Positions 26,356-36,121 of a stretch of 51,825 bases of DNA are shown here, piece after piece (within the stretch, counting starts at the first letter, position 1; every line of letters starts with the position of its first letter). The notes beneath the pieces were generated by a model that worked only from the letters and a program-made list of their open reading frames with translations, did not search any database and had not been told where the DNA came from. Source of the stretch: Tenacibaculum sp. L6 (GTDB lineage: Bacteria > Bacteroidota > Bacteroidia > Flavobacteriales > Flavobacteriaceae). The position numbers and the translations under genes were made by a program. The DNA lies in NCBI RefSeq assembly GCF_028823685.1, contig NZ_JAPEHZ010000012.1, positions 1-51,825 of the forward strand. The letters run 5' to 3'.

Positions 26356-27408
26356 TTATTTTGAAAGATGCCTAATTTTTTTTGTGTATTTTTTTAAAAC
26401 GAGTATTTCACCTAAGAAATGAAAAGGATTTTTATATGGTGTGTTAAAATCGGTGTGATTGGTAGTTGCTATGCAAAAAAGAGACTTCCAATGCGCTCTA
26501 ATAGCTTTTAAAGCTTTTAGGTAGGTGTAGTTTTCAGAATCGTAAATATGCGTAGGTTCAGCGATGATTCCGTTAATTTCTAAAACCTTAAAATCGGTGC
26601 CGTTTTCTAATTCTTCAAACGTATTGTATTTTATGTCAACCCTTCCGTAGTACCAACCAGGAATAGCTTTGCTTAGTTGATCGAAAGTCTTAATTAACTT
26701 TTTGCTGATAAGGTGATTACCATTGATAAATTGTGTTCCTTTGGAATGATTTCCTACCGCTGTAAGTTTTATGATTTCGTTTTTCTTCGGAATAGAAGCG
26801 AGTTTTTCTTTATGGATTTCAGCAAATAAATCGACGTATAATTTAGCCCTATCATCTGCAAGGATTAATTCTTTTAGATTTGCGTTACCATTTCCTGTTA
26901 CTGATAGAAAATGTTTCAAGGTTAAAGAAGAAATTTGCCCTGTTTGCTCATTCGGATTTCTATGATAAAAAACGCCACATTCATTTTCGTAGTCTAAAAA
27001 CTCCTGAATAATAATATTAATAGGATACTTTTCAAGATAGTTTTTAAGTTCTTCTTCGGAAGCTATTTTTTGAACCAACAACCCTCTGAAACCTACATCT
27101 GGTTTCGCAATTAAAGGAAAAGCTATTTGTTGCTGATTGATAGCAAAAAGAACGTCCTCAAATTTAGTAGTAGCTTTTACTAAAACTGATTTCGGGCGGT
27201 GTTTTTCAGGAACCAATAAAATAGTTTCATACTTACTTTCTGTTCCGTTTCCTGAACTTTTTATACAGGGATTCGTAGCGCTGAAAAAAGTTAAATGTTT
27301 AGCTCTTAGTGCCAAATAAAAAGCATAGGGTAGGTTAGGGAGGTAAAACATTGCTGAAGGCCAATGCTCCCAATTCGTAAGTTTTTGTATGGTGTTACTT
27401 TTTTTCAA
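26356..27408 (-). CDS. ATP-grasp-like protein
   Basis: A 350-residue cytoplasmic protein with features of the ATP-grasp fold: FPLIAKPDVGFRG (about 96-108) for the nucleotide-binding lysine and loop, IIIQEFLDYENE (about 133-144) for the adenine-site strand and acids, and DFKVLEINGIIAEP (about 275-288) for the metal-binding E-x-N motif. The N-terminal 80 residues (WEHWPSAMFYLPNLPY) are not assigned. Substrates cannot be told; ATP-grasp enzymes ligate carboxylates to amines or thiols. It ends a minus-strand group with DUF6095 and murQ and overlaps the DUF6095 gene end by 14 bases, so a wall or peptide-related role is possible (inference). Confidence 0.7.
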   Translation of the reverse strand: MKKSNTIQKLTNWEHWPSAMFYLPNLPYAFYLALRAKHLTFFSATNPCIKSSGNGTESKYETILLVPEKHRPKSVLVKATTKFEDVLFAINQQQIAFPLIAKPDVGFRGLLVQKIASEEELKNYLEKYPINIIIQEFLDYENECGVFYHRNPNEQTGQISSLTLKHFLSVTGNGNANLKELILADDRAKLYVDLFAEIHKEKLASIPKKNEIIKLTAVGNHSKGTQFINGNHLISKKLIKTFDQLSKAIPGWYYGRVDIKYNTFEELENGTDFKVLEINGIIAEPTHIYDSENYTYLKALKAIRAHWKSLFCIATTNHTDFNTPYKNPFHFLGEILVLKKYTKKIRHLSK

Positions 27409-27637
27409 AAAGGTAATCTAGCAAGGTTTTAAATGTTTTAAAACCGAAATATACGGTAAAAAGGGTTAGCAAAATACCTATAACTAACAAACCATAGGCA
27501 AAGAAAACTTTTGGAGCTTCTTTAAATATACGGATTGCTTTAAAAGCAATACTTAATACCAGTGGAGATGCAATAAGTAATCCTAAAAAGATTAGGAGTT
27601 TTTTAATGCCTTTTTCTAAAGTAGAAGTGTTACTCAT
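27395..27637 (-). CDS. Small two-helix membrane protein, DUF6095-like
   Basis: An 80-residue membrane protein with two hydrophobic helices (about 16-36, [19 protein letters not shown]; about 45-68, [19 protein letters not shown]). It resembles DUF6095 proteins of Flavobacteriia; no function is known to me. The frame is open from an ATG at 27667, but the ATG at 27637 ([10 protein letters not shown]) is preferred because it overlaps the murQ stop by only 8 bases and matches the usual short form. It overlaps the ATP-grasp-like gene at its other end, so the three genes form one operon. Confidence 0.75.
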   Translation of the reverse strand: MSNTSTLEKGIKKLLIFLGLLIASPLVLSIAFKAIRIFKEAPKVFFAYGLLVIGILLTLFTVYFGFKTFKTLLDYLFEKK

Positions 27638-28445
27638 TGTTGAAATTTTTAATAGCTTCTCGAACACTTCCGTGTTTTTTTAATAAGTCTGCCGCAGTTT
27701 TTTGGTCAATCTGTAACTCAGTCATTAACATTTTTTCGCCTCTATCAACTAGTTTGTTGTTTGATAGTTGCATGTCTACCATTTTATTTCCTTTTACTTT
27801 TCCTAATTGAATCATGCTTGCAGTAGACAACATGTTTAACACCAATTTTTGAGCGGTACCTGCCTTCATTCGAGAGCTACCCGTTACAAATTCAGGTCCA
27901 ACAACAACTTCAATAGGAAATTGTGCTGTAAGTGCTAACGGACTTCCTTCGTTACAGGTTATACAGCCTGTAACTATGTTATTTTCATTGCATTTTTCTA
28001 GAGCTGATATCACATACGGAGTGGTACCAGAAGCTGCAATACCGACCACAACATCTTTAGATGATATGTCGTGTTTTTGTAAGTCTTCCCAACCTTGTGT
28101 GGTAGAATCTTCAGCAAATTCTACCGCTTTTCTAATGGCATAATCTCCTCCAGCAATTAAGCCAACAACCAACTCATGCGGTACGCCGAAAGTAGGAGGG
28201 CACTCGCTTGCATCAACAATTCCTAATCTACCGCTAGTTCCTGCTCCCATATAAAATAATCGTCCGCCTTCTTTTAGTTTTAGAACGATTTGTCGGGTTA
28301 GATTTTCTATTTGCGGTAAAGCTTTTTCAACAGCTAAAGGAACTGTTTTATCTTCATTATTAATGTTTGTTAATAATTCAGAAATACTCATCTGCTCTAA
28401 GTTGTTGTACTTAGAATCTTGCTCGGTCGTTTTGGTAAACTTCAT
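27630..28445 (-). CDS. murQ: N-acetylmuramic acid 6-phosphate etherase MurQ
   Basis: MurQ splits the lactyl ether of MurNAc-6-phosphate, giving GlcNAc-6-phosphate and lactate in cell-wall recycling. The 271-residue SIS-fold protein shows the sugar-phosphate loop [20 protein letters not shown] (about 69-88), the second loop [11 protein letters not shown], and [20 protein letters not shown], all typical. Length is slightly short of the E. coli enzyme (298), as is usual in Bacteroidota. It heads a unit with the DUF6095-like and ATP-grasp-like genes. No MurNAc transporter or kinase is in the window. Confidence 0.95.
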   Translation of the reverse strand: MKFTKTTEQDSKYNNLEQMSISELLTNINNEDKTVPLAVEKALPQIENLTRQIVLKLKEGGRLFYMGAGTSGRLGIVDASECPPTFGVPHELVVGLIAGGDYAIRKAVEFAEDSTTQGWEDLQKHDISSKDVVVGIAASGTTPYVISALEKCNENNIVTGCITCNEGSPLALTAQFPIEVVVGPEFVTGSSRMKAGTAQKLVLNMLSTASMIQLGKVKGNKMVDMQLSNNKLVDRGEKMLMTELQIDQKTAADLLKKHGSVREAIKNFNNE

Positions 28446-28599
28446 GCTTCAAATTTACTAATTTAAAAGTTTAAGCAAGAAGTGTGACGTTTATAATTTT
28501 TGAGTGTCTTATTATATGAAGCCTAACAATATTAATGGGGTATTATATAATAATTTGGGGGAATTATTAGTAAGTTGTTTGTTTTTCTTATTTTAAACG

Positions 28600-28629
28600 A
28601 AAAAGCAGGTGAGAAATCACCTGCTTTTT
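28600..28629 (-). terminator. Terminator of icd
   Basis: A 13-bp stem (AAAAAGCAGGTGA with TCACCTGCTTTTT) around GAAA, 24 bases beyond the icd stop on the minus strand. The rest of the gap 28446-28599 is AT-rich; nothing else was recognised in it. Confidence 0.9.
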
Positions 28630-28652
28630 GTTTCATAAGTTGTTATACTATA

Positions 28653-30893
<2,241 letters not shown>

Positions 30894-30916
30894 TTAAATT
30901 ATATTTTGAAGTGAGG

Positions 30917-30924
30917 CAAATTTA
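30917..30924 (-). promoter_or_regulatory. -7 element of icd
   Basis: TAAATTTG on the minus strand, 38 bases before the icd ATG, matches TAnnTTTG. The -33 element is not clear. Confidence 0.45.
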
Positions 30925-31023
30925 AGAATAACGAACGAGTTTTCTAATGCTAAATTGTTATTAATTAAGGTTTTTTATTGTGAAAATGATAATATAATGG
31001 GTTAAAATGAAGATTTCGTTATC

Positions 31024-31069
31024 AAAAAAAAAGCCATATCAAACAATTTCTTGTAATTGACATGGCTTT
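31024..31069 (-). terminator. Orphan terminator upstream of icd
   Basis: AAAGCCATATCAA (31030-31042) pairs with TTGACATGGCTTT (31057-31069). On the minus strand it is followed by a run of nine T. No gene ends here: icd starts further on, and rplS already has its own terminator about 460 bases upstream. It therefore marks the end of an unannotated transcript. Confidence 0.75.
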
Positions 31070-31433
31070 CCTGAAATAATAAGAGCACTGACTTGTATTG
31101 CTACATCATCAAATAAAACAGTGTTTATGTTTCTTCCGTAGAAAAAACTACATTACTACTTCAAATTTGAAGCTTCATTTTATAAAAAATCTATTTATAA
31201 AACTACTACTTCGATGTTTTTAAACGGATTCGCTAAATTTAAAACCAATAATACTTATAAACTTATAACTAGAAAATTATAAATTACTAATAACTTACAA
31301 TTAATCAAAAATTACGATGGAATTTAGCTTTTCTAAGCTTAAAAACAAAATATATAAAGAACGTTACTTTAAATGGTTTACTTTGTGTGATTAATATAGT
31401 TTAACTATTTTTTGACGTCACTTATTTGTAAAC
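31024..31433 (-). ncRNA. Candidate non-coding transcript in the icd-rplS gap
   Basis: The 706-base stretch 30879-31584 holds no convincing ORF on either strand. On the minus strand it has a -7 box TATATTTG (31441-31448), then about 400 AT-rich bases with small palindromes (CTTCAAATTTGAAG around 31160, GAAGCTTC, GTAG-TTTTTT-CTAC) and two GAAGTAGTA direct repeats, then the orphan terminator. It is not recognisable as tmRNA, RNase P or SRP RNA. Boundaries are guesses from the promoter and terminator. Confidence 0.3.
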
Positions 31434-31487
31434 TCTTTCTCAAATATAAGAAGATTTTTTGGAATTTCATTGGTTTTAACTAGTTAG

Positions 31488-31533
31488 TTATCAACAGGTT
31501 GAAAGGGAGGGGTTATTAACAAAATGTGCATAA
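31488..31533. other. Cluster of three DnaA-box-like nonamers
   Basis: TTATCAACA (31488-31496), TTATTAACA (31513-31521) and, on the other strand, TTATGCACA (31525-31533) lie within 46 bases beside an AT-rich gap. The last fits TTATNCACA; the others are one base off. Such words are frequent in AT-rich DNA, so this is weak evidence for DnaA binding or an origin. Confidence 0.2.
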
Positions 31534-31562
31534 AAAAAGCACTGTGAAACCACAGTGCTTTT
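31530..31562 (-). terminator. Terminator of rplS
   Basis: AAAAGCACTGTG and CACAGTGCTTTT form a strong stem with a T-run on the minus strand, about 23 bases after the rplS stop. Confidence 0.92.
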
Positions 31563-31584
31563 GCTTCTTAAACGAAAGAAAATC

Positions 31585-31932
31585 TTAGTGTCTTCTTTCT
31601 TTAATTCTTGCTTTCTTACCAGTAAGACCTCTAAAGTAGAAAATACGGGCTCTACGTACTTTACCTCTTTTGTTAACTTCGATCTTTTGAATAGATGGTA
31701 AGTTGATTGGGAAGATACGCTCAACACCTACAGTACCAGACATTTTTCTGATAGTAAATGTTTCAGAAGCTCCACTACCTCTTTTTTGGATAACAACTCC
31801 TCTAAAGAACTGAGTACGAACTTTATCTCCTTCTCTAATTTCGTAGTACACTGTAATAGTGTCTCCAGCTGCGAATTCTGGTAATTCGTTTTTTGTTACA
31901 AATTCGTCTTGAACAAATTTTACTAAATCCAT
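31585..31932 (-). CDS. rplS: 50S ribosomal protein L19
   Basis: L19 lies at the 30S-50S interface. The 115-residue protein shows the standard family sequence: FAAGDTITVYYEIREGDK, RTQFFRGVVIQKRGSG, ETFTIRKMSGTVGVERIFPINLPSI and the basic tail RRARIFYFRGLTGKKARIKERR. Length is normal. It is downstream of trmD on the same strand, the usual gene order, but separated by 126 bases with its own -7 box and a structured leader, and it has its own strong terminator. Confidence 0.97.
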   Translation of the reverse strand: MDLVKFVQDEFVTKNELPEFAAGDTITVYYEIREGDKVRTQFFRGVVIQKRGSGASETFTIRKMSGTVGVERIFPINLPSIQKIEVNKRGKVRRARIFYFRGLTGKKARIKERRH

Positions 31933-32004
31933 TTCTATAATTATTTATGGTTGCGTAAAAGCAACATACACGATTTTTTCGTCAGAGGTTGATTTTAGTG
32001 GCTG
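31933..32004 (-). promoter_or_regulatory. Structured rplS leader, possible L19 autoregulatory site
   Basis: Between the -7 box TAAATTTG (32005-32012, minus) and the ATG there is a leader of about 65-70 bases with two hairpins: ACGA/TCGT (31970-31982) and TATG-TTGC/GCAA-CATA with one bulged base (31946-31968). I recall an L19 leader motif described for Flavobacteriia, where L19 would bind its own mRNA; the match was not tested. Hairpins are visible; autoregulation is inference. Confidence 0.45.
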
Positions 32005-32012
32005 CAAATTTA
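32005..32012 (-). promoter_or_regulatory. -7 element of rplS
   Basis: TAAATTTG on the minus strand, followed by CAGCC. It is the same octamer as in front of icd. Confidence 0.45.
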
Positions 32013-32058
32013 AGATTTTTATTTCGATAAAAAAAATAAATAAACAGCTGATTATTAG

Positions 32059-32733
32059 TTAATCTAACAAGTCAGGTCGTATTTCTTTGGTGCGTTTATA
32101 CGCTTGTTCTGAACGCCACTCTTCAATTTTAGGAAAATTACCAGACAATAATACTTCTGGTACTTTCATGCCTTCATATTCAGAAGGTCTTGTGTATACG
32201 GGTGGTGATAACAAATTATCCTGAAAACTATCGGTTAAAGCAGAAGTTTCATCACCTAAAACACCAGGAATTAATCGAATTACGGCATCACATAAAACTG
32301 CGGCCGCAAGTTCGCCTCCGGTTAATACATAATCGCCAATAGATATTTCTTTGGTAACATATTTATCACGTACACGTTGGTCAACACCTTTATAATGTCC
32401 TGTTAAAATGATGATATTTTCTTTTAAAGAAAGTGTGTTTGCAGTAGCTTGGTTTAAAGTTTTAGCATCAGGAGTCATATAGATTATTTCATCATAAGTT
32501 CTTTCTGATTGCAACATGTCAATACATTTCGCAATGGGTTCAATCATTAAAACCATGCCTGCACCTCCACCAAATTGGTAATCGTCTACTTGACGATAGT
32601 TGCCAAAACCGTATTCTCTTAAATTGTGAAAATGAACTTCAGCTAAGTCTTTTTCAATAGCTCTTTTCATCATTGAGTTTTCAAAAGGGCTTTTAATTAA
32701 GTCGGGTTCTACTGTGATAATATCTATTCGCAT
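32059..32733 (-). CDS. trmD: tRNA (guanine-37 N1)-methyltransferase TrmD
   Basis: TrmD methylates G37 of tRNAs and so prevents frameshifting. The 224-residue SPOUT protein has the knot motifs [11 protein letters not shown] (about 53-63), [13 protein letters not shown] (about 110-122) and [14 protein letters not shown] (about 131-144), which form the SAM site. Length is on the short side of normal. It begins just after TATCTTTG-CCGC, which places the predicted transcription start at or next to the ATG. It lies upstream of rplS, as in most bacteria. Confidence 0.96.
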   Translation of the reverse strand: MRIDIITVEPDLIKSPFENSMMKRAIEKDLAEVHFHNLREYGFGNYRQVDDYQFGGGAGMVLMIEPIAKCIDMLQSERTYDEIIYMTPDAKTLNQATANTLSLKENIIILTGHYKGVDQRVRDKYVTKEISIGDYVLTGGELAAAVLCDAVIRLIPGVLGDETSALTDSFQDNLLSPPVYTRPSEYEGMKVPEVLLSGNFPKIEEWRSEQAYKRTKEIRPDLLD

Positions 32734-32737
32734 GCGG

Positions 32738-32745
32738 CAAAGATA
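32738..32745 (-). promoter_or_regulatory. -7 element directly before trmD (leaderless arrangement)
   Basis: TATCTTTG on the minus strand ends four bases before the trmD ATG. Transcription from it would begin at about the A of the start codon. recR has the same geometry. Confidence 0.45.
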
Positions 32746-32763
32746 TATCTTTTAAAGGAGATT

Positions 32764-33640
32764 TTACTGAGAGAATATTTTTTTGAATTTCTTCGGAAGT
32801 TCTTTCGTAATCGTTATTTTTTCTTCGGAAAAGGGATGCTTAAAATCGAGTGTAGAAGCATGAAGAAATAACCCTTTTCCATTTAAGATTAGGTCTTCTA
32901 AAAAGTATTCTTTGTCACCTAAAATAGGATTACCAATAGCAAAAAGATGCTTGCGTAATTGATGTTTTCTTCCTGTTTGAGGTTGAAGTTTAACTAGATT
33001 CAAGAACTCAAATCTTGGAGAAGCGAGCGCTTTTATCATCAATAGGTAAATCGATTTCTCCGTTTTGTTTCATTTTACCAATACAAATTGCAAAATATGT
33101 TTTTTGAATTTTTTTTTGCTCAAAAAGTTTATTCAAAGCAATGATACTTTCGGTTGTTTTTCCAATGAGTAGCAATCCACTAGTCGGATAATCTAATCGA
33201 TGTACTGGTCTGGGACGAGTGGCATTTGGTAAGCTGCTTTTTTGTAGATTTTGAGTAAGTGTGTTGTCCATCGTAGCAAAAGAGTTTCCGCTAACTAAAA
33301 TTCCTGCTGGTTTATATACAATAGCTAAATAATCATCTTCAAAAAGAACTTCTAAAGGAAAATGGAAGTGTTTTTTATTAGTGTTGTCTTCAGTTTGAAA
33401 TAATTCAATGGTTTCGTTTCCTTTAATAAATAATGCGGTAGTAGCAGGTTTTCCGTTAACAAATATCAAATTATTTTTAATAGCCTTTTTTAGTCCAGAT
33501 TTTGTGGGTAATGTAGCAAAAATACCAACTCCATATTCTTGTAATCGAATAGGAGTTTTTAAAAGAGGAACTTTATGAGTTTCTAATAACTGCATATCTG
33601 TTTGTTGAAGTGGTAAAGGTAGAAAGTTTGTAAAGTTCAA
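32764..33640 (-). pseudogene. RluA-family pseudouridine synthase, frameshifted as sequenced
   Basis: RNA pseudouridine synthase. The 5' frame (33640 to 33008) carries the S4-like start, LVSGNSF and the catalytic HRLDYPTSG with its aspartate. The 3' frame (to 32764) carries VKLQPQTGRKHQLRKHL, the conserved RxHQ-type binding motif, and NPILGDKEY. The frames meet at IDLPIDDK: an AAAA run at about 33030-33033 (read on minus) has one A too many, and three A's would give DDKALASPRFEFL in one frame. The span is 877 bases, one more than a multiple of three; corrected length is 291 residues. All key motifs survive, so an error or very recent lesion is likely. The target uridine cannot be told. Confidence 0.85.
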
Positions 33641-33643
33641 AAA

Positions 33644-33692
33644 TTAAAACTGTAAAATTAAAACTGTAAAATTAAAAGTGAAAAGTGAAAAA
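33644..33692. repeat. Heptamer array upstream of the RluA-type gene
   Basis: Seven consecutive units: TTAAAAC, TGTAAAA, TTAAAAC, TGTAAAA, TTAAAAG, TGAAAAG, TGAAAAA. It begins four bases before the RluA-type ATG (33640, minus). Confidence 0.7.
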
Positions 33693-33735
33693 AAATGTAA
33701 AATTATTTGTGATGTAAGTGTAAAAAAATAAACTT

Positions 33736-33791
33736 CCTAAAACCTAAAACCTAAAACCTAAAACCTAAAACCTAAAACCTAAAACCTAAAA
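33736..33791. repeat. Eight perfect CCTAAAA heptamers overlapping the ggt stop
   Basis: Eight identical, uninterrupted copies of CCTAAAA (TTTTAGG on the coding strand of ggt). The ggt stop codon TAG (33786-33788) is in the last copy. A perfect array like this is prone to copy-number change and could serve as a variable-number locus. Confidence 0.95.
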
Positions 33792-35465
33792 CCCTACCGC
33801 AGTATCATCTCCTCTAGGATCAGCACCACCTTCTAGTTTTCCATTGGGAAGTACTAAAATAGCATCTACTTTACCAATAACAGGTGAGTTTGTTTCGTCT
33901 AGTTCGTATCCGAGTAGTTGTAGCTCTTTTTTTACTTCTTCGTTAAAACCATTAGGTTCCATTTTAATTACATCAGGCAACCATTGATGGTGAAAGCGTG
34001 GTTGATTTACTGCTTCTTGCATTCCCATGTCAAATTCATGCACATTTAAAATGGTTTGTAATACAGATGTGATGATGGTTGAGCCTCCAGGGGTTCCTAC
34101 AACCATATACAAGTTTCCGTTTTTCTCTACAATGGTAGGAGTCATAGAACTTAACATGCGTTTTTCAGGTTCTATTTTATTAGCTTCAGCACCTACCAAA
34201 CCAAACATATTTGGTACCCCAGGTTTGCTTGAAAAATCATCCATTTCATTGTTTAGGAAGAATCCTAAATCTGAACAATATAATTTAGAACCGTAAGCTC
34301 CGTTGATGGTTGTGGTGGCTGAAATAGCATTTCCAAATTGATCAACAATAGAGTAGTGGGTGGTTTCGTCGCTTTCAATCATAGTAATGCTTCCGTGAGA
34401 AACATTGGTTGAAGGAGTCGCTTTTTCAAAAGAAAAATCATCCATTCGATTTTTTGTGTACTCTTTGCTTATAAGTGTTTTAACTGGAATCTCAACAAAA
34501 TCAGGATCACCTAAGTAAAAACTTCTATCTGCATATGCTCTACGTTCAGCTTCGGTGATTACTTGCATCGCTTTTGTTGAATTATGTCCGTATTTGTCTA
34601 AATCAAACGGTTCAATTCCATTCATAATTTGTGCTAAACAAATACCTCCACTAGCAGGTGGTGACATGGAAATGATTCGTAAATCGTCATAGGTAAAAGT
34701 TATCGGAGTTCTCCATTTGGCTTCATACTTAGCTAAATCTTCTTCGGTCATAATTCCGCCATTGTCTTGCATAAAAGAAACTAAACGTTTAGCGGTTTCT
34801 CCTTTGTAAAACTCATCACGACCGTTTTTTGAAATGCGCCCTAAGGTTTCTGCTAGAGCAGGGTATTTAATGGTGTCACCTTTTTTCCAAGATTTATCAA
34901 AAAGAATAGAGTCTTTATTCGCTTTTAAAAAGTAGTGTTGATATTTTTTAATGCGGTCTTCTTGTTTTTGAGTAACTATAACGCCTTTTTTAGCTAAGGC
35001 TATAACTGGTTTTAAAATTTCTTGTATAGGTAATGAACCAAATTTTTCGTGTGTAGCAAAAACTCCAGCTACTGTACCGGGTATTCCAACAGCCATAGCG
35101 CCCAAGGTACTTTTGTTTTCAATTACATTTCCTAAGCTGTCTAAATACATGTTTTTATGAGCGGCAAGTGGTGCTTTCTCACGGTAATCTAACGCGCCAA
35201 TTTCTCCTGAATTGTTGCGGTAGACCATGAATCCGCCACCGCCTATGTTTCCTGCATACGGATAAGCAACTGCCAAAGCTAGTTCGGTAGCAACCATGGC
35301 ATCAAAAGCATTTCCTCCTTTTTGTAAGATGTCTGATCCTATTTTTGAAGCTTCTTTACGAGCAGAAACTACCATGGCTTTTTCGGTAATTACACCCGTA
35401 ACTTTATCTTTTTTACAACTGTATAGTGTTATAAATGCAGTAAGAAGTAATAGTGTTTTTTTCAT
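33786..35465 (-). CDS. ggt: Gamma-glutamyltransferase, lipoprotein form
   Basis: Splits glutathione-type gamma-glutamyl bonds outside the cytoplasm. The 559-residue precursor begins with a lipoprotein signal (FITLYSC, lipobox C17), so it is membrane anchored. The Ntn-hydrolase nucleophile is the first Thr of ETTHYSIVD (T368), where self-cleavage makes the two subunits. Other marks are GGNAFDA (50-56), GIPGTVAGV, SPPASGG (268-274) and GTPGGSTIIT near the end. Because the organism makes bacillithiol, its natural substrate may not be glutathione. The stop codon lies within a heptamer repeat. Confidence 0.93.
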   Translation of the reverse strand: MKKTLLLLTAFITLYSCKKDKVTGVITEKAMVVSARKEASKIGSDILQKGGNAFDAMVATELALAVAYPYAGNIGGGGFMVYRNNSGEIGALDYREKAPLAAHKNMYLDSLGNVIENKSTLGAMAVGIPGTVAGVFATHEKFGSLPIQEILKPVIALAKKGVIVTQKQEDRIKKYQHYFLKANKDSILFDKSWKKGDTIKYPALAETLGRISKNGRDEFYKGETAKRLVSFMQDNGGIMTEEDLAKYEAKWRTPITFTYDDLRIISMSPPASGGICLAQIMNGIEPFDLDKYGHNSTKAMQVITEAERRAYADRSFYLGDPDFVEIPVKTLISKEYTKNRMDDFSFEKATPSTNVSHGSITMIESDETTHYSIVDQFGNAISATTTINGAYGSKLYCSDLGFFLNNEMDDFSSKPGVPNMFGLVGAEANKIEPEKRMLSSMTPTIVEKNGNLYMVVGTPGGSTIITSVLQTILNVHEFDMGMQEAVNQPRFHHQWLPDVIKMEPNGFNEEVKKELQLLGYELDETNSPVIGKVDAILVLPNGKLEGGADPRGDDTAVGF

Positions 35466-35470
35466 GAGTT

Positions 35471-36058
35471 TTAACTTAATTCTTCTAGTTTTTGATGTGA
35501 AAAAGTACGCAAATCTTCAAAAAATGTGGTAAAATCGTTTTCAAAAATAGTATAGTGTTCTAGTAGGTCTTCCGTGGCTAAATTCATGTGAGATTTACCA
35601 TTGGTGCGTCTGTTCATTCCGCTTAATACTTCTTGAATACCTTTAGCAAACTGGTAGTTGTATAACCAGTTGTATTCAATCATGTATGGAAGCATCTCTT
35701 GAGTTTTTTGAGGAAGGATATTGAAGTTTTTTTGTAATAAATTATAAACAGAGTCTACATAAACGTCTAATGGGATTTGAGAATAATCTTTCCAGTTTTT
35801 AGATAAAAAATGATCGTAAAAAATATCGATGATTACTCCGTCATAGTGGCGATATCTTTCGTGAAGGCGACGCTTACTAATCCTAACAATTTCATGTGCA
35901 TCTGTATAGGTGTCTATTTCTCGGTGTAGTAAAATACCTTTTTGAATATCTTCATGATAATGAGAAAAGTTTTTCCCTTTTACATGATCGGCAATAAAGT
36001 TACCAATCATTACATTGGTGTCATTATCGGAAAGATATAAATGCGCTAAAAAATTCAT
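35471..36058 (-). CDS. Acyl carrier protein phosphodiesterase family protein (AcpH-like)
   Basis: A 195-residue protein of the AcpH/DUF479 family, which removes the phosphopantetheine arm from acyl carrier protein in E. coli. Family marks are MNFLAHLYLS, MIGNFIADHVKG (about 18-29), GILLHREIDTYTD (about 42-54) and YDGVIIDIFYDHFLSKNW (about 73-90); the conserved His and Asp residues suit an HD-like metal site. The frame is open from 36085, but that stretch lies within the pepD terminator, so the ATG at 36058 is chosen. It is 5 bases upstream of ggt on the same strand. Confidence 0.88.
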   Translation of the reverse strand: MNFLAHLYLSDNDTNVMIGNFIADHVKGKNFSHYHEDIQKGILLHREIDTYTDAHEIVRISKRRLHERYRHYDGVIIDIFYDHFLSKNWKDYSQIPLDVYVDSVYNLLQKNFNILPQKTQEMLPYMIEYNWLYNYQFAKGIQEVLSGMNRRTNGKSHMNLATEDLLEHYTIFENDFTTFFEDLRTFSHQKLEELS

Positions 36059-36072
36059 TTTATAAATGTAAA

Positions 36073-36102
36073 CAAAAAACCACAACTGAAAAGTTGTGGT
36101 TT
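36073..36102 (-). terminator. Terminator of pepD
   Basis: AAACCACAACT and AGTTGTGGTTT pair around GAAA, with a T-run on the minus strand, 20 bases after the pepD stop. Confidence 0.9.
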
Positions 36103-36121
36103 GAAAGTTTATGTATAAAAT

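Noticed and set aside
31024..31433. tmRNA, RNase P RNA or SRP RNA in the icd-rplS gap
   Set aside because: No tRNA-like ends, no resume frame, and none of the conserved RNase P or SRP loop sequences; far too AT-rich.
31491..31727. A minus-strand frame overlapping the end of rplS
   Set aside because: Runs through the L19 coding region in another frame and through its terminator.
33736..33791. CRISPR array or telomere-like repeat
   Set aside because: Seven-base units with no spacers and no cas genes; a single internal tract cannot be a telomere.
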